Positions 16,542 through 25,327 of a stretch of 50,887 nt of DNA are shown one piece after another (position 1 is the stretch's first letter; each line of letters begins with the position of its first letter). Made by a program: the position numbers and the translations under genes. Origin of the DNA: Bradyrhizobium liaoningense (GTDB taxonomy: Bacteria > Pseudomonadota > Alphaproteobacteria > Rhizobiales > Xanthobacteraceae); NCBI RefSeq assembly GCF_018130955.1, contig NZ_JAFCJM010000048.1, positions 1-50,887 on the forward strand, read 5' to 3'. The notes beneath the pieces were generated by a model. That model was not told the DNA's origin. It saw only the letters and a program-made list of their open reading frames with translations, and made no database searches.

Positions 16542-18914
16542 CTATGCGAAGTGGAAGTCGGCGCTGGTCAACGAACCGACCTTCATGTCCTTCAGCGTGA
16601 GCGTGTCGCTCCCCGTCGTGATCACGACGTCGGCGCCTGATTGGGCCGCGTGGGAGAGAACGCTGGCAAAACTGTCGAACACACTCTTGCTGAACTGAAT
16701 CGTGTCGTGCGCAGGTCCGCGGGCAGTGAAGCCCTGGATGACGTCGTGGCCGAAGTTCGGGCCAAACACGAAAGTGTCGGGCTGGCTGGTGCCAACGAAG
16801 ATGTCATTGCTTGAGGCAACGACCTGAGTGGTGCTACCGCCGGATACGGTGGACGACGTAGCTGTGCTGGAAGCACCGATCTGCCCGTCACCGTTGAGAT
16901 CCTGCTGGAAGCTCGTCTCGAGCGATTTAAGGCCAGAGTTCGTACCCGACACGGCGCCGCCCGACGTGGAGCCGGTCAGGGTGCTGACGTGGGACACGTA
17001 GTTGCCGTTGGTGTCGGTGTTCCAGGCCGTGTACAGGCCGGTGCTCGCCTCCTTCCAGACAACCTGATAGCCCGTCGCCGTCTTCTCCGCGCCAATCGGT
17101 GCCCAGGTGCCATCTGACCCGTCCACAAAGTCCACACCGTGATACTTCAGCGTGGGGCCCGATCCGCTACTGTCCTTGAGGTAATATTTGTCGCCGCTCT
17201 CAACGAGAGTTGTCGCACCAGCCGACTCGATTACCTTGCTGGGGGTCGGCGTTGGCGACGTCGGTGCGGTTGCAGTGGAAGTACCGATCTGCCCGTCACC
17301 GTTGAGATCCTGCTGGAAGCTCGTCTCGAGCGATTTAAGGCCAGAGTCCGTACCCGACACCGCGCCGCCCGACGTGGAGCCGGTCAACGTGCTGACATGG
17401 GACACGTAGTTGCCGTTGGTGTCGGTGTTCCAGGCCGTGTACAGACCGGTGCCCGCCTCCTTCCAGACAACCTGATAGCCGGTCGCCGTCTTCTCCGCAC
17501 CAATCGGTGCCCAGGCGCCATCTGACCCGTCCACAAAATCCACGCCCTGATACTTCAGCGTGGGGCCTGATCCGCTGCTGTTGTTGAGATAAAACTTGCC
17601 GCCGCTCTCCACGAGACTTGTCACACCAGCCGACTCGACTACCGTACCGGTAGTTGGCGATGTCGGTGTGGTAGGCGCCGAGGTGATGCTGGCCGTGACT
17701 ACGGTCGAAGCCGCCCCGGTGTTGCCTGCCACGTCCATTGCCTTCGCGGTGAGGCTGTGCGAACCGGCCGCAAGAGTGCCTGAAGTATAGCTCCACACGC
17801 CACTGCTGTTGGTCGTCGCGGTCCCGATCTGGGTCGTGCCGTCGAACACCTTTACGACGCTGCTCGCTTCGGCATTGCCCGACATCACCATCTGATTGGC
17901 GCTGTTCACCGTTTTGCTGACAATGGTCGGCGCAGTCGGCGCCGTGGTATCGACGGTAACTGCCAACGCAGACGACGCCGCGCTGGTCTGACCCGACGAA
18001 TTGGTCGCCGTTGCGGTGAGCGTATGCTTGGCGTCGGTCAGGACCTTGGTGATGTAGTCCCAGCCGCCGCTTGAATCCGCGGTCGTCGAGCCGATCTGGG
18101 TCGACCCGTCGTAGATCTTGACCGTGCTGCCGGCAGCAGCGGTGCCCTTGAGCTCGAGAGTATTGTCGTTGGTGATCTTGTCGCCAGCGACGCCGCTATC
18201 GGTCGAGAACGACGCGATAGTCGGAGCGCCCGGCACGGTCGGTGTCGTCGGCGCGGTGGGCGCGGTCGACCCTTCAACTGGAAGGGGAGCCGGGATGAGA
18301 TCGCCCGGGATAAGTTGACCGTTCACGATCGTTGCGTAGCGAACATTCTCCCATTGCGTGATGTGTATGTTCGCGTTGACTTCCTCCAACCAAAGCGCGC
18401 CATACGCAAATGGCCCCACAAAATACACGTCTTTGAAGGCGAGGTAGTCATCGTGACCGGCTCCTGCATCCGCGGCAATACGCAGACCAAACGGGCCACC
18501 TTCGAACACCACGTTATTGAAAGTGAACGTTCCGCTATAACCATCTGCGATGAACATGCCGGCGGTGGCATTTTGGTCGTGCGACACAATAGTCGAATTT
18601 GTAATCGTCACATTCCCAGTGGCGCCGGGAGCATAGGCCTGAATTCCGTCGGCGTGATCGCCCGCTAGTCCCGTTGTCTCGATGTACGAGTTATTGATAT
18701 TGACATCTCCGCTGCCCCCGATGCGCACACCTTCCCTTGAGATAATACGGACGTCGTCCATGGTGAACGAGCCACTCCCTCCGACGGCGACAGTGTCGCT
18801 CTGGTCGGAAATACTCACACCCGAAACCGTCTCCCCATTTTGAAGCCAGACCGTCCCCGAATTAGTCACACCGCTAAACAACGGATCATTCCATGTCAGA
18901 GGAATGGATGCCAT
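16542..18914 (-). CDS. Type I-exported beta-helix protein with Ig-like, tryptophan-rich and C-terminal secretion modules
   Basis: A 790-residue modular protein. About 1-205 is a parallel beta-helix related to the Sec-exported protein at 9970-10776 (GDHADGIQAY, KDVYFVGPFAYGA, WENVRYATIVNGQL). A Pro/Thr-rich linker follows, then two Ig-like domains (about 228-410), two near-identical tryptophan-rich modules (about 425-545 and 560-680, W_rich_C-like, each ending QQDLNGDGQIG), and a C-terminal RTX-type end (NDIFVGTSQPDTFVFGPNFG ... DFHFA) typical of type I signals. There is no Sec signal. AGGAGA lies 8 bases before the ATG. Being directly upstream of the exporter genes, it is their likely substrate; it probably binds or cleaves the surface polysaccharide. 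Confidence 0.9.
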   Translation of the reverse strand: MASIPLTWNDPLFSGVTNSGTVWLQNGETVSGVSISDQSDTVAVGGSGSFTMDDVRIISREGVRIGGSGDVNINNSYIETTGLAGDHADGIQAYAPGATGNVTITNSTIVSHDQNATAGMFIADGYSGTFTFNNVVFEGGPFGLRIAADAGAGHDDYLAFKDVYFVGPFAYGALWLEEVNANIHITQWENVRYATIVNGQLIPGDLIPAPLPVEGSTAPTAPTTPTVPGAPTIASFSTDSGVAGDKITNDNTLELKGTAAAGSTVKIYDGSTQIGSTTADSSGGWDYITKVLTDAKHTLTATATNSSGQTSAASSALAVTVDTTAPTAPTIVSKTVNSANQMVMSGNAEASSVVKVFDGTTQIGTATTNSSGVWSYTSGTLAAGSHSLTAKAMDVAGNTGAASTVVTASITSAPTTPTSPTTGTVVESAGVTSLVESGGKFYLNNSSGSGPTLKYQGVDFVDGSDGAWAPIGAEKTATGYQVVWKEAGTGLYTAWNTDTNGNYVSHVSTLTGSTSGGAVSGTDSGLKSLETSFQQDLNGDGQIGTSTATAPTSPTPTPSKVIESAGATTLVESGDKYYLKDSSGSGPTLKYHGVDFVDGSDGTWAPIGAEKTATGYQVVWKEASTGLYTAWNTDTNGNYVSHVSTLTGSTSGGAVSGTNSGLKSLETSFQQDLNGDGQIGASSTATSSTVSGGSTTQVVASSNDIFVGTSQPDTFVFGPNFGHDVIQGFTARGPAHDTIQFSKSVFDSFASVLSHAAQSGADVVITTGSDTLTLKDMKVGSLTSADFHFA
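16875..17643 (-). repeat. Tandem direct repeat, 408-bp period, within the exported beta-helix gene
   Basis: Two nearly identical copies begin at 16875 and 17283 (accgatctgcccgtcaccgt in both). Each encodes one tryptophan-rich module with a terminal DLNGDGQIG, and the linkers between them diverge. The high DNA identity suggests recent duplication or gene conversion. Confidence 0.85.
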
Positions 18915-19602
18915 CTAGTTTTCTCCTGTTAATTTCGATCTGGTTTGCCCCTGGTACGCGCCCAATTTTCCCCGAGCGACGCGACCCCAAGTGCGACCCT
19001 GCTGGCGCAGCGCCGTTGGGTTCGTCTTCTCGGTGGGTGGAGGCTTTTTTGCGACGACACGACGGCCCACCCAAGGTAATTTCTGAGCTACCCTCGCCAG
19101 ATTCGCACGTGCGAATTTAAATGCGTCCACAATTCTCTAATTCAATCAACCACTCGCGCACTGCGTTGAAGGAGTGACAACGATCGAAGCATACGAAGGT
19201 ATGCTGGAATCGAAGGCGCGCCGTCGCCACCAGAAAACAGCTTGCATCGACGACTCTACAGCAGAAAATCATTTAAATAGACCGCCTCTCGAGATTATCT
19301 ACCGCCAGATATTGAATAATACTTGTCGCGACGATCATTTCATCTGTGGACATTCAAGAGCACGACCGTCCATCGACCTTCAGTTCGATGGCTGTTGGAC
19401 GGCATTAGACAGACAATCGCCGTGCCGGCGGAGCCCTCCGCCATCTCAGCGAGTTCAAAACTATGGAGATGCTGATTGGGATCTTCGCAGATTAATCGAG
19501 CTGTTGCAGTTCGGGCGCGGCATCCCGCCGCACCATCTTGCCTTTGCCGGGGTCGAGCAAACCCACGACCCGACTCTTCCGGCCGACAAGGAACGAAACA
19601 GT
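18915..19602. promoter_or_regulatory. Long intergenic region with a perfect 16-bp palindrome and AT-rich patches
   Basis: About 690 bases lie between the aldo/keto reductase end and the exported beta-helix gene. It carries the perfect palindrome ATTCGCACGTGCGAAT at 19101-19116, about 190 bases before the beta-helix start and directly followed by TTAAAT, plus AT-rich patches at 19110-19145 and 19265-19325. These fit a regulated promoter firing leftward. The remaining frames have no recognisable motif and I see no gene. Confidence 0.45.
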
Positions 19603-20619
19603 TCAGAAGTTCAGACCTTGGAAGCTCGCCTCAAAAAACTCGGCAACGTGCTTTCTCGCCAACAATGCGTTCAAGCCCGCGATTTGCTTCTCATCGATAG
19701 CTCGACTGCTGACAGATTTCACGTTTGCCACAACATTTACCGGACTGGATGAGAAGAAGATGACGATCCCGTTTTGATTTTCATTCAGCGCATGAGCCAG
19801 AAGCAAATGGGCCAATTTTGTTGAATCACGCGGGTCGATCTGCGTCAGCGAATGCCATTCAGCTGCCATTCGTTCGTCCGACAACAATCGATCAAGCAAT
19901 ACGTTGAATCGACTGGTAAGAGAAGAATGCGTTATCACGAGGCCATCAATAGTCGGAAGCTTCCTAACGTTCATATTCCAGATGGCGCTCGGTATCTGCA
20001 CAACGTCGAACAACGGTGCATGTCTTTTGAGGATAGACGTCGTCTCCTCCATGCCAGTCGCTATGCCAAGTGCGCGAATCTTCCCTTCACGCTTAAGATC
20101 ATCGAGAAAGCGGAGCAGGTCCGGTTCCTCCAAGTCGGCGGCGCTGCACTCATGCAAGAGTAAGATATCGAGATAGTCTGTACGCAATTCCTTGAGACTG
20201 GTCTCGACACTCTTTCGGAATTCCACAAGTCCAAAGGCTCCGAAACGCGGCACGTAGGTGGACGGCACCGGCAGGTAATTCTTTGAACTTGGCGCGACCT
20301 TGTGCAGAAGCCGGATGCCGCGCCCCATTGCGCGTACATGAAGCGCTCGACTTTGTGGGAGGATGCCCGCCTTGCTCGCCAGAACCAGGCGCTCCCGCCT
20401 GCGCGCCGTCAACTCTCCCAAAATGCCCTCTGCGCGACCGGCACCATACATTCGCGCAGTATCAAAATATGTGACCCCACAATCCATAGCCGCTTCGAGC
20501 AACCTCAGAGCCTCACGGCGGGTTCGTCGCTTGCTTAACAGTGCACCGGATCCAAAACCAAGGGGGAGCATGTTTCGCGGAAGGATTTCTCGGAACGGCG
20601 CGGCCGTAGCAACCGTCAT
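19603..20619 (-). CDS. Aldo/keto reductase
   Basis: A 338-residue NAD(P)H-dependent oxidoreductase with a TIM barrel. The catalytic tetrad is visible: Asp in GVTYFDTARMYGAG, Tyr in the same motif, Lys in LVLASKAG and His in LDILLLHECS. The ATG at 20619 overlaps the TGA of the GMC oxidoreductase gene (ATGA), so translation is coupled; the upstream extension of the frame to 20796 lies inside that gene and is rejected. Pairing with a flavin oxidoreductase suggests a two-step oxidation/reduction of a sugar or alcohol (inference). Substrate unknown. Confidence 0.9.
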   Translation of the reverse strand: MTVATAAPFREILPRNMLPLGFGSGALLSKRRTRREALRLLEAAMDCGVTYFDTARMYGAGRAEGILGELTARRRERLVLASKAGILPQSRALHVRAMGRGIRLLHKVAPSSKNYLPVPSTYVPRFGAFGLVEFRKSVETSLKELRTDYLDILLLHECSAADLEEPDLLRFLDDLKREGKIRALGIATGMEETTSILKRHAPLFDVVQIPSAIWNMNVRKLPTIDGLVITHSSLTSRFNVLLDRLLSDERMAAEWHSLTQIDPRDSTKLAHLLLAHALNENQNGIVIFFSSSPVNVVANVKSVSSRAIDEKQIAGLNALLARKHVAEFFEASFQGLNF

Positions 20620-22283
20620 GACGCGGTGTCTCCGGCCAACCCGAATGCGGCTTCTCGCCTTGTTTGGGCGACGGTGCTCACCGCGTGATGGCATGCGCGC
20701 GCGGTCAGAGCGAGAATGGTCAAGGTGGGATTTTGCGTGCCCTGTGACGGGAAACAGGCACCATCCGTAACGTACAATCCCTGCGCGTCCCAGCACTGGT
20801 TATTTGGATCGAGCACGGAGGTCGCCGGGTCGATACCCATCCGGGCGGTCCCGCATTCATGAATCGCGGAGCCTGGGGGCGCCGGCCGGTCGTTAACGCG
20901 GCTCAACGTCACGCCAGCTGTTGCGGCGATCTCGCGGATGGCAGCCGCCTGATCGCGGGCACGCGCCAAGTCCGCTTCACTATAGCGACAGTCGATATGC
21001 AATACGGGGATTCCCCATACGTCCCGTCGTGTGGGATGTAGCGTTACACGGTTTTCGGCACGAGGGAGCATTTCACCGAAACTAACCGCCGTGAAATGGG
21101 AGCGCCCGTGCCCTCCTGGAAATTGATACAACTGCACGCCAAAACCTCGCCCGCCCAGGGGCGCGGGCCTGTCGCGCGCATCGAAGCGTGGAAGGTAGAT
21201 CGCGCACCCATCTTCGAGCACTGGGCCGGGCTTCAGCGGCGCCCCTCCACCCCACCCGGTCACTACAATATGGTCCATCAAGTAGCGCCCCAGCGCGTCA
21301 GATTCTGCACCGAGCCCCTGGACCGCTTTTGATGAACGCGAAAGCAATAGTATTCGGGTTGACTCCAATGCCGACGCGCAAAGAAAGACCAATGGAGCGC
21401 AAGCGCGTACATCGCTTCCACTCTGTTGATCGAACCAGACCACGCCGCGTACTCGACCTGACCGATCAACATCGATCTGCCTTACGACTGCGCCCTCGCG
21501 GCATCGAAGACGCCCGGTAAGAGCAGCGCCCTCCAAGGCATCCAGTGGTGCCGCAAAGCGCGTGAGCATCGGCCGCGAGTGAGGCCATCGTGCGCCAATC
21601 GCTGCCATCAGCGCGAATTGATTCAGTGAAGGTTCAAGTTCTCGCGAGAGATCACTGTCAGGCTGCCATGGCACGCCATCCATGGCACCCGCAAGCCTTA
21701 GCCGTCGCTCGACCATCGAATACCAGGGATCCAACTCACCTGGCTCAAGCGGCCAAGGCGCGCTCAATCCGTCACACGGCGCAAGGTCGGATGAGTTCAG
21801 GCGATAATATTGCCGGCCGTGTCCTGGAAGGCCCACGCGACCGCCGAGCGTTCGCGCGCGTATCCAGACAAAAGGTTGGTTCCGTGGCGTGACATAAGGC
21901 AAGTCATGATCATCTACAAACGATTCCGGTGCTCGGCCCCAGATGCTGCAGCGAGATTGGATGGGCTGGCGCAACATGCCGAGGCCTCTCAAGGCCATCC
22001 TGCCAAAGGGAACAACCGCAGGAGGAAGCAAACGAAGTGTCGCAGGGTCCGCGAGCCTCCGGCTCATGCTGGCAATAGCTCGGCGCATCCCGGTCGCTCG
22101 CGGCGAATGCTGCCACCCGGCCTCGAGCACAAGCACGCGCAGACCAGCCTCGGCGAGTAAGAGCGCTGCCAATCCCCCGGCCGCTCCCCCGCCGATCACG
22201 ATCGCATCCTGCGCTCCGACGCGCCGCAACTCCTCAATCGCCGTGGTACGCAATACACCTGAAAGCGCCGGCCCGATCTGCAT
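20616..22283 (-). CDS. GMC-family FAD-dependent oxidoreductase
   Basis: A 555-residue flavoprotein. The N-terminal dinucleotide-binding motif is IVIGGGAAGGLAALLLAEAG, followed by RVLVLEAG. The C-terminal GMC domain shows SAIHECGTARMGIDPATSVL and GLYVTDGACFPSQGTQNPTL, with the conserved catalytic-site His/Asn region. GMC enzymes oxidise alcohol groups of sugars, choline or polyols. AGGGAG lies 5 bases before the ATG. First gene of a pair with the aldo/keto reductase, divergent from a methyltransferase. Confidence 0.9.
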   Translation of the reverse strand: MQIGPALSGVLRTTAIEELRRVGAQDAIVIGGGAAGGLAALLLAEAGLRVLVLEAGWQHSPRATGMRRAIASMSRRLADPATLRLLPPAVVPFGRMALRGLGMLRQPIQSRCSIWGRAPESFVDDHDLPYVTPRNQPFVWIRARTLGGRVGLPGHGRQYYRLNSSDLAPCDGLSAPWPLEPGELDPWYSMVERRLRLAGAMDGVPWQPDSDLSRELEPSLNQFALMAAIGARWPHSRPMLTRFAAPLDALEGAALTGRLRCREGAVVRQIDVDRSGRVRGVVWFDQQSGSDVRACAPLVFLCASALESTRILLLSRSSKAVQGLGAESDALGRYLMDHIVVTGWGGGAPLKPGPVLEDGCAIYLPRFDARDRPAPLGGRGFGVQLYQFPGGHGRSHFTAVSFGEMLPRAENRVTLHPTRRDVWGIPVLHIDCRYSEADLARARDQAAAIREIAATAGVTLSRVNDRPAPPGSAIHECGTARMGIDPATSVLDPNNQCWDAQGLYVTDGACFPSQGTQNPTLTILALTARACHHAVSTVAQTRREAAFGLAGDTAS

Positions 22284-22525
22284 GACAACTCCCTTCAGAA
22301 GAATTGGTCAGGTGCTAGCGTGCCAGGCGGGTGGCAATAGGCCATCAGTTGTAAGCAGCGACCCATGATAAATGCGTCGATTAATCCGATAGCCGAGCGA
22401 CCCGTGTGCGAGCCTTAGGCGCAACCGCCCAAGCACCAATGAGGGGGGATTTATTGTTTCGGCACACTTGGCAAAACCATTACTCATGGCTTTGATTTTC
22501 TGCTACAAAATGCAAAGTACAAATA
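22284..22525. promoter_or_regulatory. Divergent intergenic region, GMC oxidoreductase / methyltransferase
   Basis: This 242-base gap separates two divergent genes and must hold promoters for both. The part next to the methyltransferase (22450-22525) is A+T-rich. No specific operator or promoter box stands out. Confidence 0.3.
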
Positions 22526-23281
22526 ATGATAGGCGGAGCTAAATACACGCGTCAATGGTTAATACGTATTAATTACAGCATTGCACTTGGCAGGTTGGGA
22601 ATGCTTGCAGCACTTCACTACCACGCATGGCGCCGCGTGCGCGCTGCGTACTATGCCTTCGGACTGGCCCGGCTGCCGTTTGGCGACGCGCTGGGACGCG
22701 CGGTCAGCGAGTGGGAGACCGCGCAGGGGTTCGGTGACAGCCCAAAAGCGAAGTCTACGTGGGACGCCGAATACAGCGACGGGCTCTGGACCTACATGCA
22801 GCGCGAGCTAGCTCGCCACTGGACGCTCATCGGTTTCATGGACGCTTTTAGGCGTGGCGGCGAGTACCTGGAAATCGGCTGCGGAGACGGCATGCTATTC
22901 GAGCACTTTAAGCAGCTCGGATATGAACGCTATGTCGGAGTTGACATCTCAGACGTGGCGATCGAGAAGCTCCGGCTGTACAACAACGATCGCACGAACT
23001 TTTCCCAGGCCGACGGCGACGTGTACGAGCCCGACGGCCGTTTCGATGTCATCGTCTTCAACGAGTCTCTTTTCTATTTGCGCGACCCCGTACGGTCGCT
23101 CGAGCGTTACGCACAGTCGCTCAAACCGGGGGGCTGCATCATCGTCTCGAACTACACGGCATCGCGGCGATCGTTGGCAGTGTTGCGGGAGGCAAAGCGA
23201 GCGTTCGAGGTGATCGACGAGGCCAAGACGACCCAACGGGCGATGTCTTGGCTTTGCACAGCGCTGAAACCGCCCAATTAA
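22526..23281 (+). CDS. Class I SAM-dependent methyltransferase
   Basis: A 251-residue protein with motif I in EYLEIGCGDGMLFEHFKQLG, the acidic motif II residue in YVGVDISDVAIEKL, and FDVIVFNESLFYLRDPVRSL and SLKPGGCIIVSNY as motifs IV and V. The fold is that of small-molecule methyltransferases, probably acting on a sugar or lipid-linked saccharide here. The start is uncertain: ATG 22526 has no clear ribosome site, and ATG 22601 lies after AGGTTGGGA. It stands alone on the plus strand between two minus-strand operons. Confidence 0.82.
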   Translation: MIGGAKYTRQWLIRINYSIALGRLGMLAALHYHAWRRVRAAYYAFGLARLPFGDALGRAVSEWETAQGFGDSPKAKSTWDAEYSDGLWTYMQRELARHWTLIGFMDAFRRGGEYLEIGCGDGMLFEHFKQLGYERYVGVDISDVAIEKLRLYNNDRTNFSQADGDVYEPDGRFDVIVFNESLFYLRDPVRSLERYAQSLKPGGCIIVSNYTASRRSLAVLREAKRAFEVIDEAKTTQRAMSWLCTALKPPN

Positions 23282-23390
23282 AGTCGCCGAGGAGCCCCGT
23301 CTAGTATGGGCGCACGGTCTCGATGCTCGCGTTCATCGTTTTGGCTATGGACCGGCACCGAGAAAAATCGTCGATCAACTGTCTACCTCG

Positions 23391-24116
23391 CTATCGGTAC
23401 CGCCAGCGCATCAGTTGGCGATAGAGCCCGAGCTTTGTGCTGGTCCTCCAGGCAAAGCCGCGCATCCCATCCGGGTCAAGCAAGTGCCGGCGCAAGTACT
23501 CCGCGTCCATGTTGTTCGTCAGACAAAGGCGGGAATAGAGAAAGGCCTCGAATCCGCGATGATACCCAAGCTGGATCGTAAAGAGGTGCGTGTAGCCGGC
23601 CGTCAGAGCCGCGTCCCAAACCCGTCGGGAAAAGCGCCCGTATGGGAAAGCGAAGAGAGTAACCTGTTGCCCGAGGCGATCCTCCAGCATCGACTTCGAC
23701 ACCGTAAGCTCCCGACCGAGTTCGACATCCGAGACAGAGGTCAAATCGACGTGGGCCATCCCGTGTGAGCCAATCGCAACGCCGCCCCTGCTAAGCTCCC
23801 CAATCATCTCCCAGCTCATTCGTCCCGGCGCGCCCACAAAATTCACTGGAATAAAGGACATGAAACCCGGAATCCGACCGGTCTTCACATAACGCGCATA
23901 GACAAGCGTGTAGTCCGAAAGAAAGCCATCGTCGAAAGTGAGGACGACCGCGCCGGTACGGCTGGATTTCGGATCGGTGCAATGCTCCAGAAACCTCTGA
24001 GGCGAGACCAGGCTATCCCGACAAAGGGCAAGATGCTCATCGAATGCATCGTGCGTCAGGCACCACGTATTCGAAGGCGAGGCTTCCACCAGCTCGTGAT
24101 AGTTCAGGACGATCAT
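23391..24116 (-). CDS. Polysaccharide deacetylase (CE4), second copy
   Basis: A 241-residue CE4 enzyme: VVLTFDDGFLSDY (FDDG motif 1) and VAIGSHGMAHVDLTS (SHxxxH zinc motif 2), with LFAFPYGRFSRRV as motif 3. The ATG at 24116 overlaps the glycosyltransferase stop (ATGA). No signal peptide is seen, as in the other deacetylase at 7.3-8.3 kb; the two are only distantly alike. It is the last gene of a five-gene minus-strand operon. Confidence 0.88.
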   Translation of the reverse strand: MIVLNYHELVEASPSNTWCLTHDAFDEHLALCRDSLVSPQRFLEHCTDPKSSRTGAVVLTFDDGFLSDYTLVYARYVKTGRIPGFMSFIPVNFVGAPGRMSWEMIGELSRGGVAIGSHGMAHVDLTSVSDVELGRELTVSKSMLEDRLGQQVTLFAFPYGRFSRRVWDAALTAGYTHLFTIQLGYHRGFEAFLYSRLCLTNNMDAEYLRRHLLDPDGMRGFAWRTSTKLGLYRQLMRWRYR

Positions 24117-25279
24117 AGTGATTGTATCAGATCTGAAACGCGCCGGCCCCAAGCCTGCCAGTTCAGTCGGGATTCGAAGGCGTCGCGACTCGATTGTCTC
24201 AGGCGTGCCATTTGGCCCGGGTTCGCAAAGGTCTCGAAGATGACCGCCGCATAGTCCGCCTTCGTCGCTTTCGGTGGCAACAACAAGCCCGTCTCCCCGT
24301 TGCGGATAGCGCAGGGGACGCCGCCAGTGGCCGGCGCAATGCTCGGTACTCCGTGGGCCGCGGCTTCACAGAACACGATTCCGTAGCAATCTGCCCGGGT
24401 CGGCAGCAGAAAGAAATCCGCGTCGCGATAGAGTTGATCCAATCGGTTGCGCTGTTCGCGATCACTCTTGTCGAGATAAGGGATGATCGTCAGACCGGCC
24501 TGAGTAACTGGCTTACGCGGAGTACATCCGCAGATCACGAGCTTCGCCTCCATGCCCCTGTTCCTTAGTTCAGCGAGGGCCCCGACCGCGATGTCCGCGC
24601 CCTTCTCTTCCCAGTTGGCGCCGATGAAGAGGAGCCGGCAGGGGCCCGGCTTGCGGCATCCAAGCACGGATGCACGATCCGGCGCTTCTTCGAGGTTGGC
24701 GCCCCAAGGAATGACATGCACCCGATTACGGTCGGCACCGTAATCCCTGATGGCAGATTCGGCTGCCCATTCCGACGGGTAGAGGATCAGATCCGCGCGC
24801 GCGATCGTGTCGCGTTCCAGGCGTTCAGCGATGTCCCGAGCACCGCGCGACAAGTTTCGATAGTTAGGATGGTAGTTCTCAACGAGCCGAAAGGTCGCAT
24901 CGGACGCATAGACGAGCGGAACGCCGTCAGGCACACTCCATGCAAAGGTGGAGCCAGCCGGCGCGAAGACGACATCGGGCGACACCGCGCGGATTTTGCG
25001 CGCTGAGTCCGCTGCATACTGTGCAACAACAGCCCCCGCATGGAACGGGGAAGGGCCGCGTCTACGAAAGGTACGGCAAAGCCTGGAATACGTCTTAAAT
25101 AGAGGCAGGATCGGTGCGCTCAAGGGGCCGATATGGACCACCTCGTGACCTTCACCTGCGAGCGATTTCGACATGTGAAACGGGGTACCGGACCAGAACC
25201 TGACCTCGCGCCCATCGCCGACCGTGGCGAATGCAATCCGCCGCGCCGCCTGGCTGTCGCAGATGTGGCTCTGAGTCAT
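24113..25279 (-). CDS. Glycosyltransferase family 4 (GT-B)
   Basis: A 388-residue GT-B enzyme. The C-terminal Rossmann half shows CRLLFIGANWEEKGADIAVG and then FFLLPTRADCYGIVFCEAAA, the E-x7-E type motif of GT4 that contacts the donor nucleotide; GVPSIAPATGGVPCAIRNGE follows. The ATG at 25279 (MTQSH) has GGGAATGG just upstream and is preferred over upstream in-frame starts to 25303. It overlaps the deacetylase by 4 bases. Sugar specificity unknown. Confidence 0.87.
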   Translation of the reverse strand: MTQSHICDSQAARRIAFATVGDGREVRFWSGTPFHMSKSLAGEGHEVVHIGPLSAPILPLFKTYSRLCRTFRRRGPSPFHAGAVVAQYAADSARKIRAVSPDVVFAPAGSTFAWSVPDGVPLVYASDATFRLVENYHPNYRNLSRGARDIAERLERDTIARADLILYPSEWAAESAIRDYGADRNRVHVIPWGANLEEAPDRASVLGCRKPGPCRLLFIGANWEEKGADIAVGALAELRNRGMEAKLVICGCTPRKPVTQAGLTIIPYLDKSDREQRNRLDQLYRDADFFLLPTRADCYGIVFCEAAAHGVPSIAPATGGVPCAIRNGETGLLLPPKATKADYAAVIFETFANPGQMARLRQSSRDAFESRLNWQAWGRRVSDLIQSL

Positions 25280-25327
25280 TCCATTCCCGTACATGCGGCG
25301 CAACCGCCTACTCGCTCGACATGCGCC

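Noticed and set aside
18090..18150. A TAAAG-type sequence in the first Ig domain of the exported protein as a LapG cleavage site
   Set aside because: LapG sites lie in a specific N-terminal retention module, which is absent here; this is a beta-strand linker of an Ig domain.
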